Positions 36,701 to 45,723 of a stretch of 64,000 nt of DNA are shown one piece after another. Below the pieces are notes generated by a model. It was not told the origin of the DNA, made no database searches, and saw nothing but the letters and a program-made list of their open reading frames with translations. Source of the DNA: Pseudomonas sp. CC6-YY-74 (lineage in GTDB: Bacteria > Pseudomonadota > Gammaproteobacteria > Pseudomonadales > Pseudomonadaceae); assembly GCF_002025205.1 (NCBI RefSeq), contig NZ_CP019947.1, forward strand, positions 4,541,001-4,605,000. Reading direction: 5' to 3'. Numbering within the stretch: position 1 is the first letter of the stretch; each line of letters starts with the position of its first letter. The position numbers and the translations under genes are program-made.

Positions 36701-36717
36701 GTAGGGCAATGCCTACA
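36700..36717. promoter_or_regulatory. TGTAGG-N6-CCTACA dyad upstream of agtA
   Basis: A perfect 6-bp inverted repeat with a 6-bp spacer (36700-36705 and 36712-36717), about 115 bp before the agtA ATG and next to the agtR terminator. NarL-type regulators often bind short dyads upstream of the promoter, so this is a candidate AgtR site. Confidence 0.4.
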
Positions 36718-36829
36718 CGAAACTCTCCGTTGATCTGATGCCAGGTCGTCATCCTGCCCGATTTTTTCAGTACTGCGCTGCGCCTAGTCTGTATCCAACG
36801 ACGTACAGACAACAACAAAGGGTGCGGTG

Positions 36830-37942
36830 ATGTCCGAGTCTCAGGCAAACGATGTGTTGGTGAGTTTTCGCGGTGTACAGAAGAGCTACGACGGCGAACT
36901 GTTGATCGTCAAAGATCTCAATCTGGATATCCGCAAGGGTGAGTTCCTCACCCTGCTCGGCCCCTCGGGTTCGGGTAAGACCACCAGCCTGATGATGCTG
37001 GCCGGTTTCGAGACCCCGACCGCCGGTGAAATCTTCCTCGATGGCCGCTCGCTAAACCGGCTGCCGCCGCACAAGCGTGATATCGGCATGGTGTTCCAGA
37101 ACTACGCCCTGTTCCCGCACATGACAGTGGCCGAGAATCTGGCCTTCCCCTTGTCGGTACGCGGTATGTCGCGCACCGACACCAAGGAGCGGGTCAAGCG
37201 CGCGCTATCGATGGTGCAGCTGGACGATTTCCGCAATCGCTATCCCGGCCAGCTGTCCGGCGGCCAGCAACAGCGCGTTGCCCTGGCCCGCGCACTGGTG
37301 TTCGAACCGCAGCTGGTACTGATGGATGAACCCCTGGGCGCCCTGGACAAGCAGTTGCGTGAGCACATGCAGATGGAAATCAAACACCTGCATCAACGCC
37401 TGGGCGTGACCGTGGTCTATGTGACCCACGACCAGGGCGAGGCGCTGACCATGTCCGACCGGGTGGCGGTGTTCCATGAGGGCCAGATTCAGCAGATCGC
37501 CGACCCGCGCAGCCTCTATGAAGAGCCGCATAACACCTTCGTCGCCAATTTCATCGGTGAAAACAACCGCCTCAATGGTCGACTGGTCAGCCAGGATGGC
37601 GATCGCTGCGTAGTTAGCCTGGAGCGCGGCGAACAGGTCGAGGCGCTGGCGATCAATGTCGGCCAGCAAGGCGCGCCGGTAACCCTGTCGATCCGTCCTG
37701 AACGCGTGCGCTTGAACGGTGCCAGCGAAACCTGCCGCAATCGATTCTCGGGTCGTGTAGCGGAGTTCATCTACCTCGGCGACCACGTCCGGGTGCGCCT
37801 GGAAGTCTGTGGCAAGAGCGATTTTTTCGTTAAACAACCGATTGCCGAACTCGACTCTGCCCTGGCCGTCGGCGATGTCGTGCCCATCGGTTGGCAGGTT
37901 GAGCACGTGCGCGCGCTCGACCCGTTGTCAGGGGCTCACTGA
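36830..37942 (+). CDS. agtA: ABC transporter ATPase AgtA (PotA-like)
   Basis: A 370-residue importer ATPase. Walker A GPSGSGKTTSL, Q-loop VFQNYALFPHM, signature LSGGQQQRVALARAL, Walker B LVLMDEPLGALD and switch His in VTHDQ are present. A C-terminal TOBE-type domain (about 285-365) is typical of polyamine/opine-type importers. Start: GTG and ATG are adjacent (36827, 36830); the ATG is preferred. It is the first gene of a five-gene rightward run, agtA-agtB-agtC-agtD-gabD. Confidence 0.93.
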   Translation: MSESQANDVLVSFRGVQKSYDGELLIVKDLNLDIRKGEFLTLLGPSGSGKTTSLMMLAGFETPTAGEIFLDGRSLNRLPPHKRDIGMVFQNYALFPHMTVAENLAFPLSVRGMSRTDTKERVKRALSMVQLDDFRNRYPGQLSGGQQQRVALARALVFEPQLVLMDEPLGALDKQLREHMQMEIKHLHQRLGVTVVYVTHDQGEALTMSDRVAVFHEGQIQQIADPRSLYEEPHNTFVANFIGENNRLNGRLVSQDGDRCVVSLERGEQVEALAINVGQQGAPVTLSIRPERVRLNGASETCRNRFSGRVAEFIYLGDHVRVRLEVCGKSDFFVKQPIAELDSALAVGDVVPIGWQVEHVRALDPLSGAH

Positions 37943-37985
37943 TCCTTACGCGTAATCCCAAACCAGCACAGTGGAGAAAACAACA

Positions 37986-39020
37986 ATGACCAAGATTCTC
38001 TCTCTCACCGCCCTTGCATTGGCAGTGACCTGCACGGCCTCGGCGATGGCCGCCGACCTGACGGTGATTGCCTTCGGCGGCGCCAACAAGCAGGCGCAGA
38101 TCAAGGCCTTCTATCAGCCCTGGGAAAAGAGCTCGGGCGACAAAATCATCTCCGGTGACTACAACGGTGAGATGGCCAAGGTGAAGGCCATGGTCGACAC
38201 CAATAGCGTGTCCTGGAACCTGGTGGAGGTGGAGTCGCCGGAGCTGTCGCGCGGCTGTGACGAAGGCCTGTTCGAGGAACTCGACCCGGCTCAGTTCGGC
38301 AGCGCCGACGACTTCATCCCCGGCGCAATCCAGCCCTGTGGTGTTGGCTTCTTCGTCTGGTCCACGGTACTGGCCTACAACGCCGACAAACTGAGCACCG
38401 CGCCGAGCGGCTGGGCCGACTTCTGGGATACCGAGAAATTCCCAGGCAAGCGCGGCCTGCGCAAGGGCGCCAAATACACCCTCGAATTCGCCCTGATGGC
38501 CGACGGCGTTGCACCGAAGGATGTCTACGGCGTGCTGGCCACCAAAGAAGGCCAGGATCGCGCGTTCGCCAAGCTCGACCAGATCAAGCCGAGCATCCAG
38601 TGGTGGGAAGCCGGCGCCCAACCGCCGCAGTTCCTCGCCTCCGGCGACGTCGTCATGAGTTCGGCCTACAACGGCCGGATCGCCGCAGTTCAGGACGAAA
38701 GCAACCTGAAGGTGGTGTGGGACGGCGGCATCTATGACTTCGATAGCTGGGCCATTCCCAAAGGTGCCAAGGACCTGGGCGCGGCACAAAAATTTGCCGT
38801 GTTCAGCCTGCAGCCCAAGCAGCAGCAAGCCTTCGCGGAAAATATTGCCTACGGCCCGGCCAACAAGCAGGCGCTGGCATTGCTCGACTCCACACGACTG
38901 AAAGACATGCCGACCGCGCCGGCAAACATCGCCAACCAGGTGGCCATCGACGTCACCTTCTGGGCTGACTACGGCGAGCAACTGGAGCAGCGCTTCAACG
39001 CGTGGGCCGCGCGCAACTAA
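37986..39020 (+). CDS. agtB: Periplasmic substrate-binding protein AgtB (PotD-like)
   Basis: A 344-residue periplasmic binding protein. The signal peptide ends AMAADLTVIAFGG. The body resembles family 1/PotD-type binding proteins (GDYNGEMAKVKAMVDTNSVSWNLVEVES; YALNADK-like YNADKLSTAPSGWADFWDTEKFPGKRGL). In PAO1 the agt system takes up 4-aminobutyrate and 5-aminovalerate. The ATG at 37986 has GGAGAAAA upstream. A strong hairpin lies in the gap to agtC and may stabilise this part of the message, since binding proteins are needed in excess. Confidence 0.92.
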   Translation: MTKILSLTALALAVTCTASAMAADLTVIAFGGANKQAQIKAFYQPWEKSSGDKIISGDYNGEMAKVKAMVDTNSVSWNLVEVESPELSRGCDEGLFEELDPAQFGSADDFIPGAIQPCGVGFFVWSTVLAYNADKLSTAPSGWADFWDTEKFPGKRGLRKGAKYTLEFALMADGVAPKDVYGVLATKEGQDRAFAKLDQIKPSIQWWEAGAQPPQFLASGDVVMSSAYNGRIAAVQDESNLKVVWDGGIYDFDSWAIPKGAKDLGAAQKFAVFSLQPKQQQAFAENIAYGPANKQALALLDSTRLKDMPTAPANIANQVAIDVTFWADYGEQLEQRFNAWAARN

Positions 39021-39036
39021 GCATCATTCCGGTAGA

Positions 39037-39063
39037 GCCCCTCGCCACGTAGCGGCGAGGGGC
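39037..39063 (+). terminator. Strong hairpin between agtB and agtC (mRNA stabiliser or partial terminator)
   Basis: A perfect 10-bp stem GCCCCTCGCC/GGCGAGGGGC with a 7-nt loop, followed by GTTCCCCCC rather than a T run. This favours 3'-end protection or differential expression over full termination. Confidence 0.6.
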
Positions 39064-39090
39064 GTTCCCCCCTGAATTTCGGAGTTCGCT

Positions 39091-40338
39091 ATGGCCATTG
39101 CAGTGCCCCTGACCGAGGTCGCCGGCCCCTCCCTGAAGAAACGCCTGGCGCGTGCTGAACGGGTCAATCGCCTGAAAGCTCAGGCGCTGATTGCACCGCT
39201 AGTACTGTTTCTCGTGCTGGTTTTCCTGGTGCCGATTGCCGCGCTGCTCTACAAGAGCGTGAGCAATCCCGAGGTTGTGGAGACCATGCCGCGCACCGTC
39301 GAGGCTATCGCCGACTGGGACGGCAAGGCGCTGCCCGCTGAACCGGTCTATCAGGCGATCAGCCTGGACCTGGCCGAGGCACGCAAAAACAAGACCATTG
39401 GCGATCTGTCCAAACGCATGAATATGGAGCAGGCCGGCTATCGCAGCCTGATGATGAAAACCGCCCGCGCCTTGCCATTCAAGAGCGAGCCGGCGTCCTA
39501 TAAAGAGGCGCTGGAGAACATGGATGAACGCTGGGGCGATCCGGCCTATTGGCAGGTGATCCGCCGCAATACCAGCAGCCACAGTCCCTATTACCTGTTG
39601 GCGGCCCTGGATCATCGCATCGACGATCTCGGAGAACTGGCGCCCGCCTCGCCGGACCAGGCGATCTACCTGGAAATCTTTGCCCGTACCTTCTGGATGG
39701 GCTTGGTGATCACGGCTATTTGCCTGCTGCTGGCCTATCCCTTGGCCTACCTGCTGGCCAACCTGCCAACCCGGCAGAGCAACCTGCTGATGATTCTGGT
39801 GCTGCTGCCGTTCTGGACCTCCATTCTGGTGCGTGTGGCCGCCTGGATCGTGTTGCTGCAATCCTCCGGCTTGATCAATGGGGCGTTGCTCAGCATGGGC
39901 ATCATCGATGAGCCCCTGCAGCTGGTGTTCAACCGCGCCGGGGTCTACATCTCCATGGTGCATATCATGTTGCCGTTCATGATCCTGCCGATTTACAGCG
40001 TGATGAAAGGCATCTCGCCGACCTATATGCGCGCCGCCATCTCACTCGGTTGTCATCCGTTCGCCAGCTTCTGGCGGGTGTATTTCCCGCAGACCCTGGC
40101 CGGTGTCAGCGCTGGGTGCTTGCTGGTGTTCATCCTGTCCATTGGCTACTACATCACCCCGGCGCTACTCGGCAGCCCGAGCGATCAGATGGTCAGCTAC
40201 TTCGTGGCCTTCTACACCAACGTCAGCATCAACTGGGGCATGGCCACGGCACTGGGCGGTCTACTGCTGCTCGCGACCCTGATCCTCTACGTGGTGTACA
40301 GCTGGCTGGTAGGCGCAAGCCGCCTGCGCTTGAGTTAA
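39091..40338 (+). CDS. agtC: ABC transporter permease AgtC (PotB-like)
   Basis: A 415-residue inner-membrane permease. One helix near 30-55 is followed by a large periplasmic insertion (about 60-200), then five helices. The EAA loop that docks on the ATPase reads AAISLGCHPFASFWRVYFPQTLAG (about residue 315). The large insertion makes it longer than E. coli PotB (about 275-285) but is shared by Pseudomonas relatives. It is separated from agtD by 13 bp. Confidence 0.92.
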   Translation: MAIAVPLTEVAGPSLKKRLARAERVNRLKAQALIAPLVLFLVLVFLVPIAALLYKSVSNPEVVETMPRTVEAIADWDGKALPAEPVYQAISLDLAEARKNKTIGDLSKRMNMEQAGYRSLMMKTARALPFKSEPASYKEALENMDERWGDPAYWQVIRRNTSSHSPYYLLAALDHRIDDLGELAPASPDQAIYLEIFARTFWMGLVITAICLLLAYPLAYLLANLPTRQSNLLMILVLLPFWTSILVRVAAWIVLLQSSGLINGALLSMGIIDEPLQLVFNRAGVYISMVHIMLPFMILPIYSVMKGISPTYMRAAISLGCHPFASFWRVYFPQTLAGVSAGCLLVFILSIGYYITPALLGSPSDQMVSYFVAFYTNVSINWGMATALGGLLLLATLILYVVYSWLVGASRLRLS

Positions 40339-40351
40339 GGAGAGAGTCGAG

Positions 40352-41179
40352 ATGTTAAGCCCTTATATGTCGCCGATCGAACGCGTCTGGCATTACACCC
40401 TGCGCAGCATCTGCGCACTGGTACTGCTGTTTCTGATCCTGCCGGTGCTGGTGATCATTCCGCTGTCATTCAACTCCGGCAGTTTCCTGATCTACCCACT
40501 GCAGGGCTTTTCCTTGCAGTGGTATCAAGACTTTTTCGAGTCTGCCGGATGGATGCGCGCCCTGAAAAACAGCTTGATCATTGCCCCTGCGGCCACCGTG
40601 ATTGCCATGGTGTTGGGCACGCTGGCAGCGATTGGTTTGACCCGCGGTGAGTTCCGCGGCAAAGCCCTGGTCATGAGCCTGTTGATCTCGCCGATGGTGG
40701 TGCCCGTAGTGATTGTCGGCGTGGCCAGCTATCTGTTCCTCGCCCCGCTGGGCTTGGGTAACAGCTATATCTCGCTGATTGTGGTGCACGCGGTGCTCGG
40801 CGTGCCGTTCGTAATCATCACCGTGTCGGCGACCCTGCAGGGCTTCAACTACAACCTGGTGCGCGCCGCCGCCAGTCTCGGTGCTTCACCGCTCACCGCG
40901 TTCCGCCGGGTGACCTTGCCGCTGATCGCCCCGGGGATGATTTCCGGCGCGCTGTTCGCCTTCGCCACCTCGTTCGACGAAGTGGTGGTGGCCCTGTTCC
41001 TCGCCGGCCCGGAGCAAGTCACCCTGCCGCGGCAGATGTTCGCCGGTATCCGCGAAAACCTCAGCCCGACCATCGCCGCAGCAGCGACCCTGCTGATCGG
41101 CTTTTCCATCCTGCTGTTGCTGACCCTGGAATGGCTGCGCGGGCGCAGCGAGAAACTGCGTACCGAGCAACCCACCTGA
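40352..41179 (+). CDS. agtD: ABC transporter permease AgtD (PotC-like)
   Basis: A 275-residue permease with about six transmembrane helices and the EAA loop AAASLGASPLTAFRRVTLPLIAPG (about residue 170). It completes the AgtABCD importer as the second permease. AAGGAGAG lies 7 bp before the ATG. The next gene, gabD, begins 25 bp after its stop, so the importer and the dehydrogenase are probably on one transcript. Confidence 0.93.
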   Translation: MLSPYMSPIERVWHYTLRSICALVLLFLILPVLVIIPLSFNSGSFLIYPLQGFSLQWYQDFFESAGWMRALKNSLIIAPAATVIAMVLGTLAAIGLTRGEFRGKALVMSLLISPMVVPVVIVGVASYLFLAPLGLGNSYISLIVVHAVLGVPFVIITVSATLQGFNYNLVRAAASLGASPLTAFRRVTLPLIAPGMISGALFAFATSFDEVVVALFLAGPEQVTLPRQMFAGIRENLSPTIAAAATLLIGFSILLLLTLEWLRGRSEKLRTEQPT

Positions 41180-41204
41180 TCGCCAAGAAACCAAGAGAGC
41201 CCGC

Positions 41205-42662
41205 ATGAGCCTTGAGTTGAAGGACCCCAGCCTGCTGCGTCAGCAGGCCTATGTGAACGGCCAGTGGTGCGAGGCCGACAGCGGCGCGCGGACCGAGATT
41301 TTCAATCCGGCCAACGCTGAAAAGATCGGCAGCGTGCCCAATATGGGCCGTGCCGAAACCCGTCGCGCCATCGAAGCCGCGCAAGCCGCCCAGCCAGCCT
41401 GGCGCGCGCTGACCGCCAAGGAGCGCGCCAATCGTCTGCGTCAGTGGTTCGGCCTGATCATGGCCAACCAGGAAGACCTGGCGCGGATCATGACCGCCGA
41501 ACAGGGCAAGCCGCTGGCCGAGGCCCGTGGCGAGATCGCCTATGCTGCCTCCTTTATCGAGTGGTTCGCCGAGGAAGCCAAGCGCGCCTACGGCGATGTG
41601 ATCCCCGCCCATGCCGCCGACAAGCGCATCCTGGTGCAGAAGGAGCCGGTGGGCGTCACCGCCGCCATCACGCCGTGGAATTTCCCCAGCGCCATGATCA
41701 CCCGCAAGGCCGGTCCGGCTCTGGCGGTAGGTTGCGCCATGGTGCTCAAGCCGGCGCCGCAGACGCCGTTCTCGGCCCTGGCCCTGGCCGCTCTGGCCGA
41801 GCGCGCGGGTATTCCTGGCGGCTTGCTCAGCGTGATTCCGGCGGATGTCGCCAGCTCCCGTGAAGTCGGCGCCGAGCTGTGCGCGAACCCGATCGTGCGC
41901 AAGCTGTCGTTCACCGGTTCGACCGCAGTCGGCATCCAGCTGATGCAGCAGTGCGCGCCGACCCTGAAGAAGTTGTCGCTGGAGCTGGGCGGCAACGCGC
42001 CCTTTATCGTCTTCGACGACGCCGACCTGGATGCGGCAGTCGAGGGCGCGATCATCTCCAAGTACCGTAACGCCGGGCAGACCTGCGTCTGCGCCAATCG
42101 CCTGTATGTGCAGGACAGCGTCTTTGATGCCTTCGCCAGCAAATTGCAGGCGGCAGTGGCCAAGCTCAAGGTCGGCGACGGCATGCTTGAGGGCATCACC
42201 ACCGGGCCGCTGATCAACGCCGAGGCGGTAGCCAAGGTCGAGCGTCACCTGGCCGATGCCCTGGAAAAGGGCGCCACCCTGGTCGCCGGCGGCAACCGCC
42301 TGGGCGGCAACTTCTTCGAGCCAACCATCGTCAGTGGCGTGACCGCCGAGATGGCGGTGGCGCGCGAGGAAACCTTCGGTCCACTGGCGCCGCTGTTCCG
42401 CTTCAGCGACGAGGCCGAGGTGATTCGTCAGGCCAACGACACCGAATTCGGCCTGGCCGCCTACTTCTACGCCCGCGACCTTGGCCGGGTGTTCCGCGTG
42501 GCCGAGGCCCTGGAGTACGGCATGGTCGGCATCAACACCGGGGTGATCTCCACCGAAGTGGCGCCGTTCGGCGGCATGAAGTCTTCGGGCCTGGGCCGTG
42601 AGGGCTCGAAGTACGGCCTCGATGAGTACCTGGAGATCAAATACCTGTGTCTGGGTATCTAA
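41205..42662 (+). CDS. gabD: Succinate/glutarate-semialdehyde dehydrogenase (GabD/DavD)
   Basis: A 485-residue NAD(P)-dependent aldehyde dehydrogenase that oxidises succinate semialdehyde (GABA route) or glutarate semialdehyde (5-aminovalerate route). The catalytic Glu region is LELGGNAPFIVFDDADL, the Cys is in NAGQTCVCANR, and NWFPSAMI-type N-terminal cofactor residues (TPWNFPSAMITRK) are intact. Sequence cannot tell GabD from DavD. In PAO1 gabD and gabT sit elsewhere (remembered as PA0265-PA0266); here they follow the agt importer, linking uptake to catabolism. Confidence 0.93.
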   Translation: MSLELKDPSLLRQQAYVNGQWCEADSGARTEIFNPANAEKIGSVPNMGRAETRRAIEAAQAAQPAWRALTAKERANRLRQWFGLIMANQEDLARIMTAEQGKPLAEARGEIAYAASFIEWFAEEAKRAYGDVIPAHAADKRILVQKEPVGVTAAITPWNFPSAMITRKAGPALAVGCAMVLKPAPQTPFSALALAALAERAGIPGGLLSVIPADVASSREVGAELCANPIVRKLSFTGSTAVGIQLMQQCAPTLKKLSLELGGNAPFIVFDDADLDAAVEGAIISKYRNAGQTCVCANRLYVQDSVFDAFASKLQAAVAKLKVGDGMLEGITTGPLINAEAVAKVERHLADALEKGATLVAGGNRLGGNFFEPTIVSGVTAEMAVAREETFGPLAPLFRFSDEAEVIRQANDTEFGLAAYFYARDLGRVFRVAEALEYGMVGINTGVISTEVAPFGGMKSSGLGREGSKYGLDEYLEIKYLCLGI

Positions 42663-42684
42663 CCCGGCGATGTAATCCCGCAGG

Positions 42685-42715
42685 GGCGCACGAGAGCGTT
42701 GCGCCTTCTGTTTTT
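42685..42715 (+). terminator. Terminator after gabD
   Basis: GGCGCA, 9-nt loop, TGCGCC followed by TTCTGTTTTT, 23 bp past the gabD stop. It suggests that gabT has its own promoter in the 117 bp that remain before its ATG. Confidence 0.6.
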
Positions 42716-42832
42716 ATATGGACATACCTGTGCGCCGGGTGCGCTGCGGCAGTCGATCATCGAATACTGTCAGGCCGCCATCGGTGACACATCCTTGAAC
42801 CACGCCGTATCTACCCGGCGAATGAGGACATT

Positions 42833-44113
42833 ATGAGCAAGACCAACGAATCCCTGATGCAACGCCGCACCGCCGCCGTCCCCCGCGGCGTGGGCCAGAT
42901 CCACCCGATCTTCGCCGACCGCGCCGAAAACGCCACGGTCATCGACGTCGAAGGCCGCGAGTTCATCGACTTCGCCGGCGGCATCGCGGTGCTCAACACC
43001 GGCCACCTGCACCCGAAAGTCATCGCCGCGGTGCAGCAGCAGCTGACCAAGCTGACCCACACCTGCTTCCAGGTGCTGGCCTACGAGCCCTATGTCGAGC
43101 TGTGCGAGAAGATCAACGCCAAGGTGCCGGGCGACTTCGCCAAGAAGACCCTGCTGGTCACCACCGGCTCCGAAGCGGTGGAGAACGCGGTGAAGATTGC
43201 CCGCGCCGCCACCGGCCGTGCCGGGGTGATTGCCTTCACCGGCGGCTACCACGGCCGCACCATGATGACCCTCTCGCTGACCGGCAAGGTCGCGCCTTAC
43301 TCGGCCGGCATGGGCCTGATGCCCGGCGGCGTGTTCCGTGCCCAGTACCCGTGCGAGTTGCACGGGGTCAGCACGGATGACGCCATCGCCAGCATCGAAC
43401 GGATCTTCAAGAACGACGCCGAGCCGCGCGATATCGCCGCGATCATCATCGAGCCGGTGCAGGGTGAGGGCGGCTTCTATATTGCGCCGAAAGAATTCAT
43501 GCAGCGTTTGCGCGGCCTCTGCGATCAGCACGGCATCCTGTTGATCGCCGACGAAGTGCAGACCGGCGCCGGGCGTACCGGCACCTTCTTCGCCATGGAA
43601 CAGATGGGCGTCGCCGCCGACCTGACCACCTTCGCCAAGTCCATCGCCGGCGGTTTCCCGGTGGCGGGCGTGTGCGGCAAGGCCGAATACATGGACGCCA
43701 TCGCCCCAGGTGGCCTGGGCGGCACCTACGCCGGTAGCCCGATTGCCTGCGCCGCGGCACTGGCGGTGATGCAGGTGTTCGAGGAAGAGCAGCTGCTGGA
43801 GCGCTGCAAGGCAGTCGGCAAGCGGCTGGTCAGCGGTCTTAAAGCCATCCAGGCCAAGCACAAGAGCATTGGCGAGGTGCGCGCCCTCGGCGCGATGATC
43901 GCCATGGAGCTGTGCGAGGGCGGCGATCTGCACAAACCGAATGCCGCCCTGACCGGCCAGATTGTCGCCAAGGCGCGCGACAAGGGGCTGATCCTGCTGT
44001 CCTGCGGCACCTACGGCAACGTGTTGCGGGTGCTGGTGCCGCTGACTGCCGAAGATGTCCTGCTGGACAAGGGCCTGGCGATCATCGAAGAGTGCTTCGA
44101 CGAACTGGCTTGA
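42833..44113 (+). CDS. gabT: 4-aminobutyrate/5-aminovalerate aminotransferase (GabT/DavT)
   Basis: A 426-residue class III PLP aminotransferase. PLP-binding residues: TTGSEAVENAVKIAR and GGYHGRTMMTLSLTGKV around the phosphate site, IIEPVQGEGGFY, LIADEVQTGAGRTGTFFAMEQ (Asp), and the Schiff-base lysine in TTFAKSIAGGFPVAG. It moves the amino group of GABA or 5-aminovalerate to 2-oxoglutarate, giving the semialdehyde that GabD oxidises. It is separated from gabD by a terminator and a 170-bp gap and ends at its own terminator before rpe. Confidence 0.94.
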   Translation: MSKTNESLMQRRTAAVPRGVGQIHPIFADRAENATVIDVEGREFIDFAGGIAVLNTGHLHPKVIAAVQQQLTKLTHTCFQVLAYEPYVELCEKINAKVPGDFAKKTLLVTTGSEAVENAVKIARAATGRAGVIAFTGGYHGRTMMTLSLTGKVAPYSAGMGLMPGGVFRAQYPCELHGVSTDDAIASIERIFKNDAEPRDIAAIIIEPVQGEGGFYIAPKEFMQRLRGLCDQHGILLIADEVQTGAGRTGTFFAMEQMGVAADLTTFAKSIAGGFPVAGVCGKAEYMDAIAPGGLGGTYAGSPIACAAALAVMQVFEEEQLLERCKAVGKRLVSGLKAIQAKHKSIGEVRALGAMIAMELCEGGDLHKPNAALTGQIVAKARDKGLILLSCGTYGNVLRVLVPLTAEDVLLDKGLAIIEECFDELA

Positions 44114-44131
44114 TCGAGCGTTAGCGTGATA

Positions 44132-44159
44132 AACAAGGCCCGCCTCGGCGGGTCTTGTT
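44132..44159 (+). terminator. Terminator after gabT
   Basis: AACAAGGCCCGCC/GGCGGGTCTTGTT, a 13-bp stem with two G-T wobbles and a very short loop, ending in TTGTTGTTAT. It lies 18 bp past the gabT stop. Confidence 0.75.
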
Positions 44160-44247
44160 GTTATGGGGGCCGACTATCGTGCAAGCGGCAGGTCGCGATT
44201 CGCTCGGGTACAATGCGCCACTTTCGTGAATGCCACTGAGGTGCGCC

Positions 44248-44922
44248 ATGCAACCCTTCGCCATCGCCCCGTCGATCCTCTCTGCCGATTTCGCCCGCCT
44301 GGGCGAGGAAGTGGACAAGGTGCTCGCCGCGGGTGCCGACATCGTGCACTTCGATGTGATGGATAACCACTATGTGCCCAACCTGACCATTGGCCCGATG
44401 GTCTGCGCGGCGCTGCGCAAGTACGGCATCACCGCGCCGATCGACGCACACCTGATGGTCAAGCCGGTGGACCGCATCATTGGCGACTTCATCGAAGCCG
44501 GCGCCAGCTATATCACCTTCCACCCGGAAGCCAGCGAGCATGTCGACCGTTCCCTGCAGCTGATCAAGGCCGGCGGTTGCAAGGCCGGCCTGGTGTTCAA
44601 CCCGGCTACCCCGCTGGACGTGCTCAAGCACGTGCTGGACAAGGTCGACATGATTCTGCTGATGAGCGTCAACCCGGGCTTCGGCGGGCAGAAGTTCATC
44701 CCCGGCACCCTCGACAAACTGCGCGAGGCGCGCGCGCTGATCGACGCCAGCGGTCGCGAGATCCGCCTGGAGATCGACGGCGGAGTCAACCTGCAGAACA
44801 TTCGCGAGATCGCTACCGCCGGTGCGGACACCTTCGTTGCCGGATCGGCGATCTTCAGCCAGCCGGACTATAAAAGCGTGATTGATGCCATGCGTGCCGA
44901 GCTGGCCCAGGTGCGCGGGTGA
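44248..44922 (+). CDS. rpe: Ribulose-phosphate 3-epimerase
   Basis: A 224-residue TIM-barrel epimerase interconverting ribulose-5-P and xylulose-5-P. Signatures: IAPSILSADFARLGEE (Ser, Asp), VHFDVMDNHYVPNLTIGP (His, catalytic Asp), LMSVNPGFGGQKFIP and LEIDGGVN (second catalytic Asp). The ATG at 44248 matches the family; a few upstream codons exist but lack support. A TACAAT -10-like box lies at 44209-44214. It overlaps gph in a GTGA. Confidence 0.97.
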   Translation: MQPFAIAPSILSADFARLGEEVDKVLAAGADIVHFDVMDNHYVPNLTIGPMVCAALRKYGITAPIDAHLMVKPVDRIIGDFIEAGASYITFHPEASEHVDRSLQLIKAGGCKAGLVFNPATPLDVLKHVLDKVDMILLMSVNPGFGGQKFIPGTLDKLREARALIDASGREIRLEIDGGVNLQNIREIATAGADTFVAGSAIFSQPDYKSVIDAMRAELAQVRG

Positions 44923-45608
44923 CCGCACTGCATAAGCTGTTTCAAGGCGAGTTGCCTCGCCTGGTGATGTTCGACCTGGACGGCACCCTGGTCGATTCGG
45001 TGCCGGATCTGGCGGCTGCGGTGGACAAGAGCCTGCTCCAGCTCGGGCAGCCGGCGGCCGGAGTCGAGCAGGTGCGCGACTGGGTCGGCAATGGTGCGCG
45101 GGTGCTGGTGCGCCGCGCCCTGGCCGGTGGCCTGCAACACGAACATATCGACGATGGCTACGCCGAGCAGGCGCTCGAACTGTTCATGCAGGCCTATGCC
45201 GAGGGGCACGCCTTGACCCGGATTTATCCGGGCGTACGGGAAACCCTCGACTGGCTCCGCGCACAACAGGTCGAGATGGCAATTATCACCAACAAACCGG
45301 AGCGCTTCGTCGCGCCGCTGCTGGATGACAAGGGCCTGGGTAGTTATTTCCGCTGGATCATCGGCGGCGACACCCTGCCCCAGCAGAAGCCTGACCCGGC
45401 GGCCTTGCTGCATGTACTGCAACTGGCGCGAGTCGAGGCGCAGCAGGCGCTGTTTATCGGCGATTCGCGCAATGACGTGCTGGCGGCCAAGGCTGCCGGT
45501 GTGCCTTGCGTAGCGCTGAGTTACGGCTACAACCACGGTCGGCCGATCGCCGAAGAGGGCCCGCTGCGGGTGCTGGATGATTTGCGCCAGCTGCTGGTTG
45601 CCGGCTAA
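44919..45608 (+). CDS. gph: Phosphoglycolate phosphatase Gph
   Basis: A 229-residue HAD-superfamily phosphatase. Motif I is VMFDLDGTLVDSVPDLA, motif II IITNKP, and motif III/IV KPDPAAL...FIGDSRNDVLAAKAAG. It clears 2-phosphoglycolate formed during DNA repair. The start is a GTG overlapping the rpe stop. The order rpe-gph-trpE is conserved in Pseudomonas. Confidence 0.95.
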   Translation: MTALHKLFQGELPRLVMFDLDGTLVDSVPDLAAAVDKSLLQLGQPAAGVEQVRDWVGNGARVLVRRALAGGLQHEHIDDGYAEQALELFMQAYAEGHALTRIYPGVRETLDWLRAQQVEMAIITNKPERFVAPLLDDKGLGSYFRWIIGGDTLPQQKPDPAALLHVLQLARVEAQQALFIGDSRNDVLAAKAAGVPCVALSYGYNHGRPIAEEGPLRVLDDLRQLLVAG

Positions 45609-45623
45609 GCCGCGCGGGGCGAG

Positions 45624-45652
45624 TTGCTTAGGTCTGGCGGCTGCGCTAGTGT
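45624..45652 (+). promoter_or_regulatory. Candidate trpE promoter
   Basis: TTGCTT (45624-45629), 17 bp, TAGTGT (45647-45652), with a start site expected near 45659. It is placed so that the transcript would include the Trp-codon leader peptide. Confidence 0.5.
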
Positions 45653-45723
45653 TGCCAGTCTTTACTCCTGCCTAAGAGAGCTCCGTGGTGGTTACCTGCA
45701 CGCGCTGGTCCGCAAGAACCGGT

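Noticed and set aside
42663..42832. Small gene between gabD and gabT
   Set aside because: No open frame with a ribosome binding site; the stretch holds a terminator and probable promoter.
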